A stretch of 15,094 nt of DNA from JADKCL01 sp046050405 (GCA_046050405.1 JBJOPY010000032.1:1-15094); one strand, 5' to 3'. Positions 8,588-15,045 are shown, counted from the first letter of the stretch. Notes: a model not told the origin generated them from the sequence alone. Translations and numbers: made by a program.

Positions 8588-9247
8588 TCAGAAGGTCATT
8601 TCCGGGATATCGCCTTCCACGACGATCCTACCATCCGTCTTGGATACGATCTCCTCCACACTCACCCCGGGTGCACGCTCGCGCAGCAGGAAACCACGCC
8701 GGGGATCCACGTCAAACACGCCAAGGTCCGAGACCACCTTCTTGACGCATCCCACACCGGTGAGCGGCAAGGTGCATTCCTTGAGCAGCTTCGACTCTCC
8801 CGCTCGGTTCGTGTGCTGCATGGCCACGATGATGTTGTCCGCGCTGGACACCAGGTCCATCGCCCCCCCCATCCCCTTCACCATCTTGCCCGGAATCTTC
8901 CAGTTGGCGATATCTCCCCGGTCGTTCACCTCCATCGCACCCAGTACGGTCAGCTGCACATGCCCGCCCCTGATCATGGCAAAGCTCATGGCAGAGTCGA
9001 AAAGCGACGATCCGGGGAGCGTGGTGACCGTCTGCTTGCCGGCATTGATCAGGTCGGCGTCCACCTCGTCCTCGAAGGGGAAGGTCCCCATCCCCAGCAG
9101 TCCATTCTCCGACTGGAACACCACGGAAATGCCCTTGGGGACATAATTGGCAATGAGGGTCGGGATCCCGATCCCCAGGTTGACATAGTAGCCGTCGCGC
9201 AATTCCTTGGCGATCCGCTGCGCAATTTCTTCTTTTTTCAAGGCCAT
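8588..9247 (-). CDS. scoB: 3-oxoacid CoA-transferase subunit B (family I)
   Basis: This is the beta subunit of a heteromeric CoA-transferase that moves CoA between succinyl-CoA (or another donor) and an acid such as acetoacetate. The 219-residue protein has the NLGIGIPT loop (23-30) and the catalytic glutamate Glu47 in QSENGLLGMG, which forms the glutamyl-CoA thioester in family I enzymes. Other family segments are FDSAMSFAMIRGGHVQLTVLGAMEV and IPGKMVKGMGGAMDLV. The exact substrate cannot be fixed from sequence: succinyl-CoA:acetoacetate (Sco), acetate:acetoacetate (Ato) and 3-oxoadipate (Pca) forms are close relatives. It lies 59 nt downstream of the A subunit and 24 nt upstream of the adenosyltransferase on the same strand, so the three probably form one operon. 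Confidence 0.94.
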   Translation of the reverse strand: MALKKEEIAQRIAKELRDGYYVNLGIGIPTLIANYVPKGISVVFQSENGLLGMGTFPFEDEVDADLINAGKQTVTTLPGSSLFDSAMSFAMIRGGHVQLTVLGAMEVNDRGDIANWKIPGKMVKGMGGAMDLVSSADNIIVAMQHTNRAGESKLLKECTLPLTGVGCVKKVVSDLGVFDVDPRRGFLLRERAPGVSVEEIVSKTDGRIVVEGDIPEMTF

Positions 9248-9306
9248 AGCATGCAGGAGTTACAATTGGGGAGGGAATGATGGATGTACAGCCGCCACCG
9301 GCCGCC

Positions 9307-10008
9307 TCATGGCCGAACCCTCACGGTGCGTTGTTCGATGCGCTTTTCATAGTTGCTGCCCTGGAAGATGCGCTGCACGAAGATGCCCGGGGTATGGATC
9401 TCATTGGGATCCAGGTCTCCGGCAGGCACGAGCGTTTCCACCTCTGCGATGGTGATCTTCCCGGCCGTCGCCATCATGGGGTTGAAGTTGCGGGCAGTGC
9501 CCTTGTAGATGAGGTTGCCCATGGTGTCGCCTTTCCAGGCTTTCACCAGTGCGAAGTCAGCCCGCAACCAATGCTCAAGCAGGTAGTATTTGCCCTCAAA
9601 TTCGCGGATTTCCTTCCCGGCTGCAATTTCCGTCCCATAGCCTGCGGGCGTATAGAAGGCCGGTATGCCGGCGCCACCTGCCCGGACGCGCTCTGCGAGC
9701 GTGCCCTGTGGGATAAGGTCGACCTCCAGTTCCCCGGAGAGAAGCTGCCGCTCAAACTCGGCATTTTCACCGACATAGCTGCTGATCATCTTCTTCACCT
9801 GCCTCCTTTTCAGCATCAGACCGATCCCGAAATCGTCCACGCCAGCATTGTTGGAGATGCAGGTAAGGCCTTTGGTGCCTCGCTGGACGAGTGCGGCGAT
9901 GCAGTTTTCAGGGATTCCGCAGAGCCCGAATCCGCCGAGCATCAGCGTCATTCCGTCTTGAATGTCCCGGATGGCTTCCTCGGCTCCAGATACGACCTTG
10001 TTCATCAT
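9307..10008 (-). CDS. scoA: 3-oxoacid CoA-transferase subunit A (family I)
   Basis: This alpha subunit pairs with the B subunit encoded just downstream to make the active CoA-transferase. The 233-residue protein shows the family pattern GGFGLCGIPE (25-34), followed by LTCISNNAGVDDFGIGLML and further on GTLAERVRAGGAGIPAFYTPAGYGT. Together with a separate SENG-bearing B subunit this is the usual bacterial two-gene arrangement. Two adjacent ATGs (10008 and 10005) could serve as start. On the minus strand AAGGGA lies about 11 nt upstream, and a -7 promoter box lies just beyond. It is the first gene of the likely operon scoA-scoB-adenosyltransferase. Substrate is probably acetoacetate, inferred from the family and the catabolic neighbour. 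Confidence 0.94.
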   Translation of the reverse strand: MMNKVVSGAEEAIRDIQDGMTLMLGGFGLCGIPENCIAALVQRGTKGLTCISNNAGVDDFGIGLMLKRRQVKKMISSYVGENAEFERQLLSGELEVDLIPQGTLAERVRAGGAGIPAFYTPAGYGTEIAAGKEIREFEGKYYLLEHWLRADFALVKAWKGDTMGNLIYKGTARNFNPMMATAGKITIAEVETLVPAGDLDPNEIHTPGIFVQRIFQGSNYEKRIEQRTVRVRP

Positions 10009-10027
10009 TTCAGATTATTTCCCTTGC

Positions 10028-10035
10028 CAAATCTA
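10028..10035 (-). promoter_or_regulatory. Candidate sigma-A -7 box for the sco operon
   Basis: On the minus strand the octamer TAGATTTG matches TAnnTTTG exactly and is identical to the box before the tRNA-Arg gene. It would start transcription near 10022, giving a short leader of roughly 12-15 nt. No TTTG-like -33 element is seen at the 19-21 nt spacing, so confidence is limited. Confidence 0.35.
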
Positions 10036-10073
10036 AGGGGTTTTGGGGAGAAGTCCATGTTTGAAATATGGCC

Positions 10074-10180
10074 CTCCCGGATTCCGGGAGTCCCTGCCCA
10101 CCCCAGGGACTCCCCCCGGCAGCCTTTTTTAACAGGCTGCCCTGGCCCCCTGCTTGCCATGCTTTCCCCGGTTTCCGGGG
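10074..10180. repeat. Cluster of GC-rich hairpins between divergent promoters
   Basis: Four perfect inverted repeats lie within 107 bases. They are CTCCCGG/CCGGGAG (10074-10080, 10084-10090), GGGAGTCCCTG/CAGGGACTCCC (10086-10096, 10104-10114), GGCAGCCT/AGGCTGCC (10118-10125, 10134-10141) and CCCCGG/CCGGGG (10166-10171, 10175-10180). The first two overlap by five bases and cannot form together. A six-T run (10125-10130) follows the second hairpin. No coding frame explains the region. The cluster sits between the two predicted divergent transcription starts, so it would not be in either mRNA leader. Confidence 0.6.
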
Positions 10181-10229
10181 TGACAGCGCGTGCCGGAAGC
10201 CGGGAATTGCCCTCTCCCCCATTTCCATG

Positions 10230-10261
10230 GTTGCAGGATTGACAGCCCGGCTCTATTTTTG
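10230..10261 (+). promoter_or_regulatory. Candidate sigma-A promoter of the MoxR gene
   Basis: TATTTTTG (10254-10261) matches the Bacteroidota -7 consensus TAnnTTTG. A GTTG (10230-10233) stands in for the -33 TTTG at the expected 20-nt spacing. Predicted start is near 10268, about 22 nt before the ATG at 10290. This supports that ATG over upstream in-frame ATGs, which would lie before the promoter. Confidence 0.6.
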
Positions 10262-10289
10262 TGGCCGCTTGCAATTTATTGTAATACCT

Positions 10290-11312
10290 ATGCACAATCA
10301 GTTTGGTTCGGAAAGCATCTCCAGTTCTCCCCTGGATGAGAGGATTCAAGAAAAGGCCGTGAAAATCGGCCAGCTCTTCACTGAGATTGAAAAGACGGTC
10401 GTCGGCCAGAAGAAAATGGTGAGCCGCCTGCTCATCGGATTGTTCAGCAATGGCCACATCCTGCTCGAAGGGGTCCCGGGGCTTGCCAAGACGCTCACGA
10501 TTTCCTCCCTGGCACAAGTGCTTCACCTGGGCTTCAAGCGAGTCCAGTTCACCCCCGACCTGCTGCCGGCAGACCTGGTCGGGACATTGATCTACAACCA
10601 GAAGGAGTCCAGGTTCGAGGTCAAGAAAGGGCCCATCTTTGCGAACATCATTCTTGCGGACGAGATCAACCGGTCCCCTGCGAAGGTTCAAAGCGCACTG
10701 CTGGAGGCCATGCAGGAGAAGCAGGTCACCATCGGCGAAAGCACCTATCCGCTGGAGCCGCCCTTCCTGGTGCTGGCGACCCAGAACCCTGTCGAGCAGG
10801 AGGGCACCTATCCCCTGCCCGAGGCACAGGTGGACCGCTTCATGATGAAGGTCTATGTGGACTATCCCAGCAAGGCGGAGGAAAAGGAAATCATGCGGCG
10901 CATGGCCAAGACCTCTGCGCCGGAACCGCTCAGGGCGATCCTGTCCAAGGAGGAGATTTTTGAGATCCGCAAGCTGGTGGACAGCATCTCCCTGAATGCC
11001 CGGCTGGAGGATTACATCGTGGATATCGTCATGGCCAGCCGGAATCCTGAGCAGTATGGCTTGAAGGAAATGAAGCCTTATATAGACTTTGGGGCTTCGC
11101 CCCGTGCAAGTATTTCCTTGCACCTGGCCTCCAAATGCCATGCCTTCATGCAAGGAAGGAGCTATGTCATTCCGGAGGACATCAAGGCGATCGCCCCGGA
11201 TGTGCTCAATCACCGCATCATCCTGAACTACGAGGCGGAGGCAGAGGAGGTCACCACCCAGATGGTCACCGAAAAAATCCTGCGCACGATCCCGACCCCG
11301 AGTTCTGTGTGA
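10290..11312 (+). CDS. MoxR family AAA+ ATPase
   Basis: MoxR ATPases are cytoplasmic AAA+ chaperone-like proteins thought to assemble or activate partner complexes, often with VWA-domain proteins; the target here is unknown. From ATG 10290 the protein has 340 residues, normal for the MRP/RavA-like MoxR group. It shows Walker A GVPGLAKT (61-68), Walker B IILADEIN with Asp124/Glu125, the family stretch RSPAKVQSALLEAMQEKQVTIG, and LATQNPVEQEGTYPLPEAQVDRF with the sensor region. A C-terminal helical lid carries GASPRASISL. The frame is open back to 10068, but that extension is Pro/Arg-rich, lies across the hairpin cluster and precedes the predicted promoter, so I reject it. The usual downstream partners (DUF58 and VWA genes) are absent; a non-coding region follows. 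Confidence 0.93.
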   Translation: MHNQFGSESISSSPLDERIQEKAVKIGQLFTEIEKTVVGQKKMVSRLLIGLFSNGHILLEGVPGLAKTLTISSLAQVLHLGFKRVQFTPDLLPADLVGTLIYNQKESRFEVKKGPIFANIILADEINRSPAKVQSALLEAMQEKQVTIGESTYPLEPPFLVLATQNPVEQEGTYPLPEAQVDRFMMKVYVDYPSKAEEKEIMRRMAKTSAPEPLRAILSKEEIFEIRKLVDSISLNARLEDYIVDIVMASRNPEQYGLKEMKPYIDFGASPRASISLHLASKCHAFMQGRSYVIPEDIKAIAPDVLNHRIILNYEAEAEEVTTQMVTEKILRTIPTPSSV

Positions 11313-11323
11313 GTGCCGTGAGG

Positions 11324-11342
11324 CCACCCTCGCGAAGGGTGG
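11324..11342 (+). terminator. Hairpin just after the MoxR gene
   Basis: A perfect 7-bp stem CCACCCT/AGGGTGG surrounds the loop CGCGA, 11 nt after the stop codon. There is no T-run, so this is a terminator-like hairpin by position only. Confidence 0.4.
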
Positions 11343-11668
11343 ATCTTGCCTCCCGCATGTCTTTCCACAGTTCCCTTGCGCTGTAAGGTCGGGGCCGTGC
11401 AGGAACGTCGTCAGAGGGATGGTCTTCGCGGGGTTGCGCCTTGCCCGTGCAAGGCGTCCTCTGAGCGTCTCCAGGCTGCAAACTGATCCTCCACAGGCGG
11501 CTCTGGTGCCGTGGGAAGAACGTACCTGGCTTGAGGATCCCATGGAGTGGTTCCTGCGAGGGAAGCTCCCTTCCACCAGTTCCGCATCAGAGGACTGGCT
11601 CGCTGTCAAAATATAATCCACTGACAATCTGTGATTTGCAATAAGATTGAAAATGAATGGCCAGCGGA

Positions 11669-11701
11669 CTTGAAAAATATCCAATTGTCCTCCTAGATTT
11701 G
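11669..11701 (+). promoter_or_regulatory. Sigma-A promoter of tRNA-Arg
   Basis: TAGATTTG (11694-11701) is an exact TAnnTTTG -7 box, with CTTG (11669-11672) as the -33 element at 21-nt spacing. Transcription would start near 11708, five bases before the mature tRNA 5' end. This is the best supported promoter in the window. Confidence 0.65.
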
Positions 11702-11712
11702 CATTCTCATTT

Positions 11713-11786
11713 GCACCCGTAGCTCAACTGGATAGAGCATCTGACTACGGATCAGAAGGTTTGGGGTTCGACTCCCTACGGGTGTA
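11713..11786 (+). tRNA. tRNA-Arg (anticodon ACG)
   Basis: The sequence folds as a standard 74-nt cloverleaf without an encoded CCA. The acceptor arm is GCACCCG with CGGGTGT (one G-U pair), the D stem GCTC/GAGC, and the anticodon stem TCTGA/TCAGA. The 7-nt anticodon loop is CTACGGA, with anticodon ACG at 11747-11749. The T loop is TTCGACT and the discriminator base is A. ACG is normally edited to ICG and reads CGU, CGC and CGA arginine codons. It has its own promoter and terminator, so it is a single-gene unit. Confidence 0.96.
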
Positions 11787-11788
11787 CA

Positions 11789-11836
11789 CAAGGGGGGAGA
11801 AGGCATCGCATCCGATACTTTCTCCCCTTGCTTTTT
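11789..11836 (+). terminator. Intrinsic terminator after tRNA-Arg
   Basis: GGGGAGAA (11794-11801) pairs with TTCTCCCC (11820-11827). The pairing can extend by CAAG/CTTG if two extra G residues are bulged. The hairpin is followed by a T-rich tract ending in five T residues (11832-11836). Confidence 0.75.
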
Positions 11837-12007
11837 GGACTGAAACCTTGATGCGAATTCGCTGGAATCAGCCCGGTGAAACGCGACTGCTGCGCCGAAC
11901 ATTCATTCCAAGCCAAACCTCCTCCGGCTTCGTCCAAGTTCATTCCAGAGCGAATCTCCATCGGCCGAATTCGATGCCTCCTCACTGGATGCATTTCCGA
12001 AAAGCCC
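11837..12007. other. Non-coding stretch between tRNA-Arg and transposase remnant
   Basis: I see no gene, RNA or clear repeat family here. A 9-bp direct repeat TTCATTCCA occurs at 11902-11910 and 11939-11947. No copy of the tRNA 3' end was noticed, so there is no sign of an attachment site. Confidence 0.45.
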
Positions 12008-12133
12008 TATGATTTCAGCGCATTCATACCCCACCAAGGACATCCAGAACAAGACCAACTACCGACCCCAAAAAACTGGACTTCAAAACCCCGAACGAAG
12101 TGTTTTCACAGCAGTGATGCACTTCATTGTTAA
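12008..12133 (+). pseudogene. Eroded C-terminus of an IS30-family transposase
   Basis: Pieces of the IS30 transposase C-terminal consensus appear in order but in shifting frames. DFS (12011-12019) is followed by PTKDIQNKTNYRP (about 12030-12068) one frame on. KKLDFKTPNEVFSQQ and a TGA come next (12070-12117), again one frame on, and ALHC with TAA (12119-12133) after that. IS30 transposases end with a pattern like NNRPRKxLxFKTPNEVF followed by a short tail such as VALHC. Each frame change fits a small indel in A-rich or decayed sequence. The rest of the element, including the DDE residues and left end, is not visible, so this is a dead remnant. The call rests on motif memory over about 40 residues. 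Confidence 0.6.
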
Positions 12134-12147
12134 ATTCGTATATTGAT

Positions 12148-12420
12148 CCCGTGAATTCAGGCAGGCATTTCCCACAGGGCAGTGATGTCTTTGGGCAACA
12201 ACAGCAGTACCGACGGTACCTGTACGGGGTGGATGCGGACCGTCTCCCGGAGATGCTCCCGTTCCCATGGAACTCTCCCGAACGACCGAAATGGACGGAT
12301 GGCCACCCATCGCTGCAGCTGTATGTGGAGGTGGCATGGAGAGCCATCGAACAAGCGGGATACCGCAAGGGGAAGAATTGTATCAGCAATGAGTTTAGCA
12401 TCAATCATTTAAATACTTAA
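12148..12420 (+). pseudogene. Unidentified coding-like fragment
   Basis: The frame is open from 12118 to the TAA at 12418-12420. From about 12148 to 12380 it has the G/C-rich third positions of the real genes in this window. The translation contains DVFGQQQQYRRYLYGVDADR, then RLPEMLPFPWNSPERPKWTD and LYVEVAWRAIEQAGYRKGKN. I do not recognise the family. The last segment loosely resembles the ketosynthase stretch LLLEVAWEALEDAGY, but the preceding residues do not fit that family, so I make no such call. There is no good start codon (only TTG 12127 or GTG 12151), and the final 12 codons are AT-rich spacer. It is most likely the surviving piece of a gene disrupted together with the IS30 element next to it; a small real gene is the alternative. 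Confidence 0.35.
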
Positions 12421-12423
12421 GAC

Positions 12424-14919
12424 ATGTTAAAATCTTTCCACAAAGTTTACTTGGCGATCGCCATCCTATCTGGCGGCGCTACCGCAAGTGTTGCCCAAAC
12501 GGTTAGGGTACCATCCAATTGCATTGTGGTGAGCACCAATACAGCCCTTGGAGGGGTATTGGGCGCTGGGGGAAAGGTCACCAACGACGGGGCCGTTACC
12601 CTGCCGGATGGCGTAGCACCGAATGGAGGAACCTTCACCTTCTCAGGGCCCGCAGGGGTCTCGATCAGCCCCACCATTTCATGGGTTCTGGGCGGGGATC
12701 TTTCCATCCCGAACGGAACCACCCATGATTCCCCCACCCAGACCGCCAGTGGCCTAAGCGCCAACATCATCTCCTACAACAAAGCCTTAAGGCCCTCGGA
12801 ATCCGCAGCCCCTTCGAATCCGAGCTGGGCAAGAAGCAAAGGCAGGGTATCGGTCAATTACACCGTGCAGAGCGGTGCTTGTAGTTGGAGCAACACTTTG
12901 ACATTTGATGTATATAAAACCTTTAGCTCCACCCCAAGGATTGTGGGGCCTGCTTGCCTGGAAGTGGGGGCACCCATGACCTTTTCCGTGGACCAAATCG
13001 TCAGCGACAATGCCGATGACAATATCGGGTTTGACAAGTACTATTGGAGTGGCCTCAGTAGTATAGCTACAGGTTCTTACTATTCAGCGGACAAGAGTTC
13101 GATTACCATTGTTCCCACAACTTCAGCAACCTTTACTTTGAGGTGTTGCATCGGCAAGGCCAATTCTTCATCTATTTCAGCATGGGACAACGCCACCAAC
13201 AATGGCCCTGGTACAATCTCACTTCCATTCACTTACTCGACTTGTACGGAAAAGGTGGTGTCATCGCCACTTTCTGAACCGACCTACACGGGTTCAGTGG
13301 CTCCATCCACGGTGAAGCCAGCCTGCGTGCCTACCGGGACGGCAGGAAGTCCAGTCGTATTTACCATCTCTTACACCTCTCCTTATACCTGTACCTGGAC
13401 GATGCCCAATACCGGCTGGACCATCCAATCCCAGGTCAAAACCATGCCCAATCAGTCGGTCACCATCAACACCAACGGGTTCAACATTCCCGGTGCTTTG
13501 ATTTTGACGGTCAGCAACGGAATTTGTCCCAATTTAATGTTCCAGTACCAAATCAACCGGTCCTTTACTGCTCCTGCCGTTGCCATTGCCCCCGTTGTCC
13601 CGAACAACAATTGCCTGGAGATCGGCAGTACCAACCACCTGTTCAGCATCAGTGCATCCGCTGCGGCCAACCCGACCACCTGGACGGTAACGCCTGCGAA
13701 ATCGGGAGTGACCCTGGTGCCGGGAACCCCCAATTCCACCGTTGCGGTCAACGTGGGGGCGAATGCCACTGTTGGAACCTATACCCTCACGGCCAAATCC
13801 ACCTCCTGCGGTGGAAATGTCACCTATTCGTTCAGGGTAAAGCCAAAGACACCCACCCTTTCCGGCAACAACTGCATCACCCAGGGATCCCTGTCCCCGC
13901 AGACCTATACCTGCGTGGCTTCGCCTGGGGCTACCTATACATGGGCCTTCCCGGCGGGCTGGACGGCACCGAGCTTCACCACCTCCACCCCTTCGATCAC
14001 CGTCACCCCCGGCAGTGCCGCTGCCGTGCTGAACGGAACAGTCACGGTCACGGCGAATGGCACTGCGGACTGCAACAGCAGCGCGACCTTCCCCCTCACC
14101 TATGCCTCTGCCGCCCCGACAGGGGTGACGACGGGTTGCTTCAGTTTCGGCATCGATGGCGGAGCCTCGGTCACATTTGCCAATCCGCTTCCGGGAAACT
14201 ATACGGCGACCATGGTTCCCACCGGGGGAGGCACCAATGTGATTACCGGCCCTGTTACCCTTGCCGGGAATACGCTGAGCTTCAACACTTCTGCCCTGGC
14301 ACCGGGAACTTACAACCTGACCCTCACCCACAGCAGCGGCTGCGGTGCCCCGGCCTCCAGTACCACCACGCTGACGGTGGCTGGGAATGGCACCTCCCTT
14401 ACTCCAAATTTTGGCACTCCAGATAACTATTATGCATTCCCTCCAGGGGGCATGATGAATCCGCAATACGTATGGAGCATTTGTGGCACCGGTAACAACT
14501 GCGACACTGTGGGAGGAAACTCTGCCTTGCTGACCTTGTCCGGCGCAACCCCGCCTCCTCCGGGGAACCAAGTCTGTGTGACGGTATATCCCCTGGGCTC
14601 CACCTGCAAAACGCGCCTGTGCACGGCCCAGGGAACCCACTCCAAGAGGGCCAACCCCGGAATCAATGGGGAAACGATGGTGATGGAAGGGGTTGCGATC
14701 TATCCCAATCCCAATTCGGGCGACTTCAGGATCAGGATCGCCGATTTCGAAAAGGGAGCCACGGCCACGCTCTACGACCTGAACGGGAAGAGAATCAAGG
14801 ATATCACCCTGTCCAGGGGGGTGAACAAGATGGAGACCAGGGGATTGGCCAAGGGGACCTACCTGGTGGTGGTAAAAGTGGATGGGAGAATCGATGTCAC
14901 ACAGGTCATGATGGAATGA
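12424..14919 (+). CDS. Large secreted protein with Ig/PKD-like repeats and T9SS type A sorting domain
   Basis: This 831-residue protein is probably exported through Sec and then the type IX secretion system, to be released or attached to the cell surface. It starts with a signal peptide (1-24, cleavage likely between A24 and Q25 in SVAQTV). The body is Thr/Ser/Pro/Gly-rich beta-sandwich repeats. Repeats open with an xC(x)xxG pattern at Cys178, Cys301, Cys397, Cys484 and Cys572, spaced 123, 96, 87 and 88 residues. Most contain a YTWxxPxGW-like or TVTPG core and a second Cys near the end, the look of PKD-like domains. The C-terminus (757-831) is a clear sorting domain: VAIYPNPNSGDFRIRI, ATLYDLNGKRIKDITL, GLAKGTYLVVVKVDG. 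No catalytic domain is visible, so an adhesin or structural role is the best guess. The gene is monocistronic with its own terminator. Confidence 0.88.
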   Translation: MLKSFHKVYLAIAILSGGATASVAQTVRVPSNCIVVSTNTALGGVLGAGGKVTNDGAVTLPDGVAPNGGTFTFSGPAGVSISPTISWVLGGDLSIPNGTTHDSPTQTASGLSANIISYNKALRPSESAAPSNPSWARSKGRVSVNYTVQSGACSWSNTLTFDVYKTFSSTPRIVGPACLEVGAPMTFSVDQIVSDNADDNIGFDKYYWSGLSSIATGSYYSADKSSITIVPTTSATFTLRCCIGKANSSSISAWDNATNNGPGTISLPFTYSTCTEKVVSSPLSEPTYTGSVAPSTVKPACVPTGTAGSPVVFTISYTSPYTCTWTMPNTGWTIQSQVKTMPNQSVTINTNGFNIPGALILTVSNGICPNLMFQYQINRSFTAPAVAIAPVVPNNNCLEIGSTNHLFSISASAAANPTTWTVTPAKSGVTLVPGTPNSTVAVNVGANATVGTYTLTAKSTSCGGNVTYSFRVKPKTPTLSGNNCITQGSLSPQTYTCVASPGATYTWAFPAGWTAPSFTTSTPSITVTPGSAAAVLNGTVTVTANGTADCNSSATFPLTYASAAPTGVTTGCFSFGIDGGASVTFANPLPGNYTATMVPTGGGTNVITGPVTLAGNTLSFNTSALAPGTYNLTLTHSSGCGAPASSTTTLTVAGNGTSLTPNFGTPDNYYAFPPGGMMNPQYVWSICGTGNNCDTVGGNSALLTLSGATPPPPGNQVCVTVYPLGSTCKTRLCTAQGTHSKRANPGINGETMVMEGVAIYPNPNSGDFRIRIADFEKGATATLYDLNGKRIKDITLSRGVNKMETRGLAKGTYLVVVKVDGRIDVTQVMME

Positions 14920-14933
14920 CCTTCGGGTCTCTG

Positions 14934-14982
14934 GGGAATGAAGCTTTGGAACAATGTTCCTCATCTTCATTCCCATATTTTT
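14934..14982 (+). terminator. Nested-hairpin terminator after the T9SS protein gene
   Basis: A perfect 10-bp outer stem GGGAATGAAG/CTTCATTCCC (14934-14943, 14965-14974) encloses a perfect 5-bp inner stem GGAAC/GTTCC (14948-14952, 14956-14960). It is followed by ATATTTTT. The position, 15 nt after the stop codon, and the T-tract support Rho-independent termination. Confidence 0.8.
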
Positions 14983-15045
14983 CTATTCAGCGTTTTCTTT
15001 TTCAAGAAAAATCAATATACTAGCGACACGAATTAGAGACAGAAG

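Larger units (their letters stand above)
11313..11712. other. Non-coding stretch with hairpins after the MoxR gene
   Basis: No supported gene lies here. CCACCCT/AGGGTGG (11324-11330, 11336-11342) sits 11 nt after the MoxR stop codon and may mark the transcript end, although no T-run follows. CGCCTTGC/GCAAGGCG (11437-11444, 11449-11456) is a second perfect hairpin with the 4-nt loop CCGT. The stretch 11313-11610 is GC-rich like coding DNA, and a minus-strand frame stays open through it, but it shows no recognisable protein motif. From about 11610 the sequence is AT-rich and contains the tRNA promoter. Confidence 0.55.

Noticed and set aside
8489..9280. 263-aa plus-strand frame opposite scoB
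   Set aside because: His-rich shadow of the conserved CoA-transferase subunit B on the minus strand.
10258..10289. Promoter with TTTG at 10258 as -33 and TAATACCT at 10282 as -7
   Set aside because: Transcription would begin after the MoxR ATG; the alternative box at 10254-10261 fits much better.
10005..11684. 559-aa minus-strand frame opposite the MoxR gene
   Set aside because: It is antisense to a clear MoxR ATPase, His/Arg/Gln-rich and without motifs; a product of the codon bias of the real gene.
11693..11902. 69-aa minus-strand frame containing VGSRTPNLLIRSQMLYPVEL
   Set aside because: It is the antisense translation of the tRNA-Arg gene, a well-known source of false protein calls.
11713..12140. 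tRNA-anchored genomic island with attachment sites
   Set aside because: No integrase and no direct repeat of the tRNA 3' end were found; only an IS30 remnant lies downstream.
12148..12380. Ketosynthase (polyketide synthase) fragment
   Set aside because: Only the LYVEVAWRAIEQAGY segment resembles a ketosynthase; the preceding residues do not match, so the family is left unnamed.
13534..14976. 480-aa minus-strand frame opposite the T9SS protein
   Set aside because: Gly/Arg/His-rich antisense shadow over a gene with a signal peptide, repeats and a sorting domain on the plus strand.
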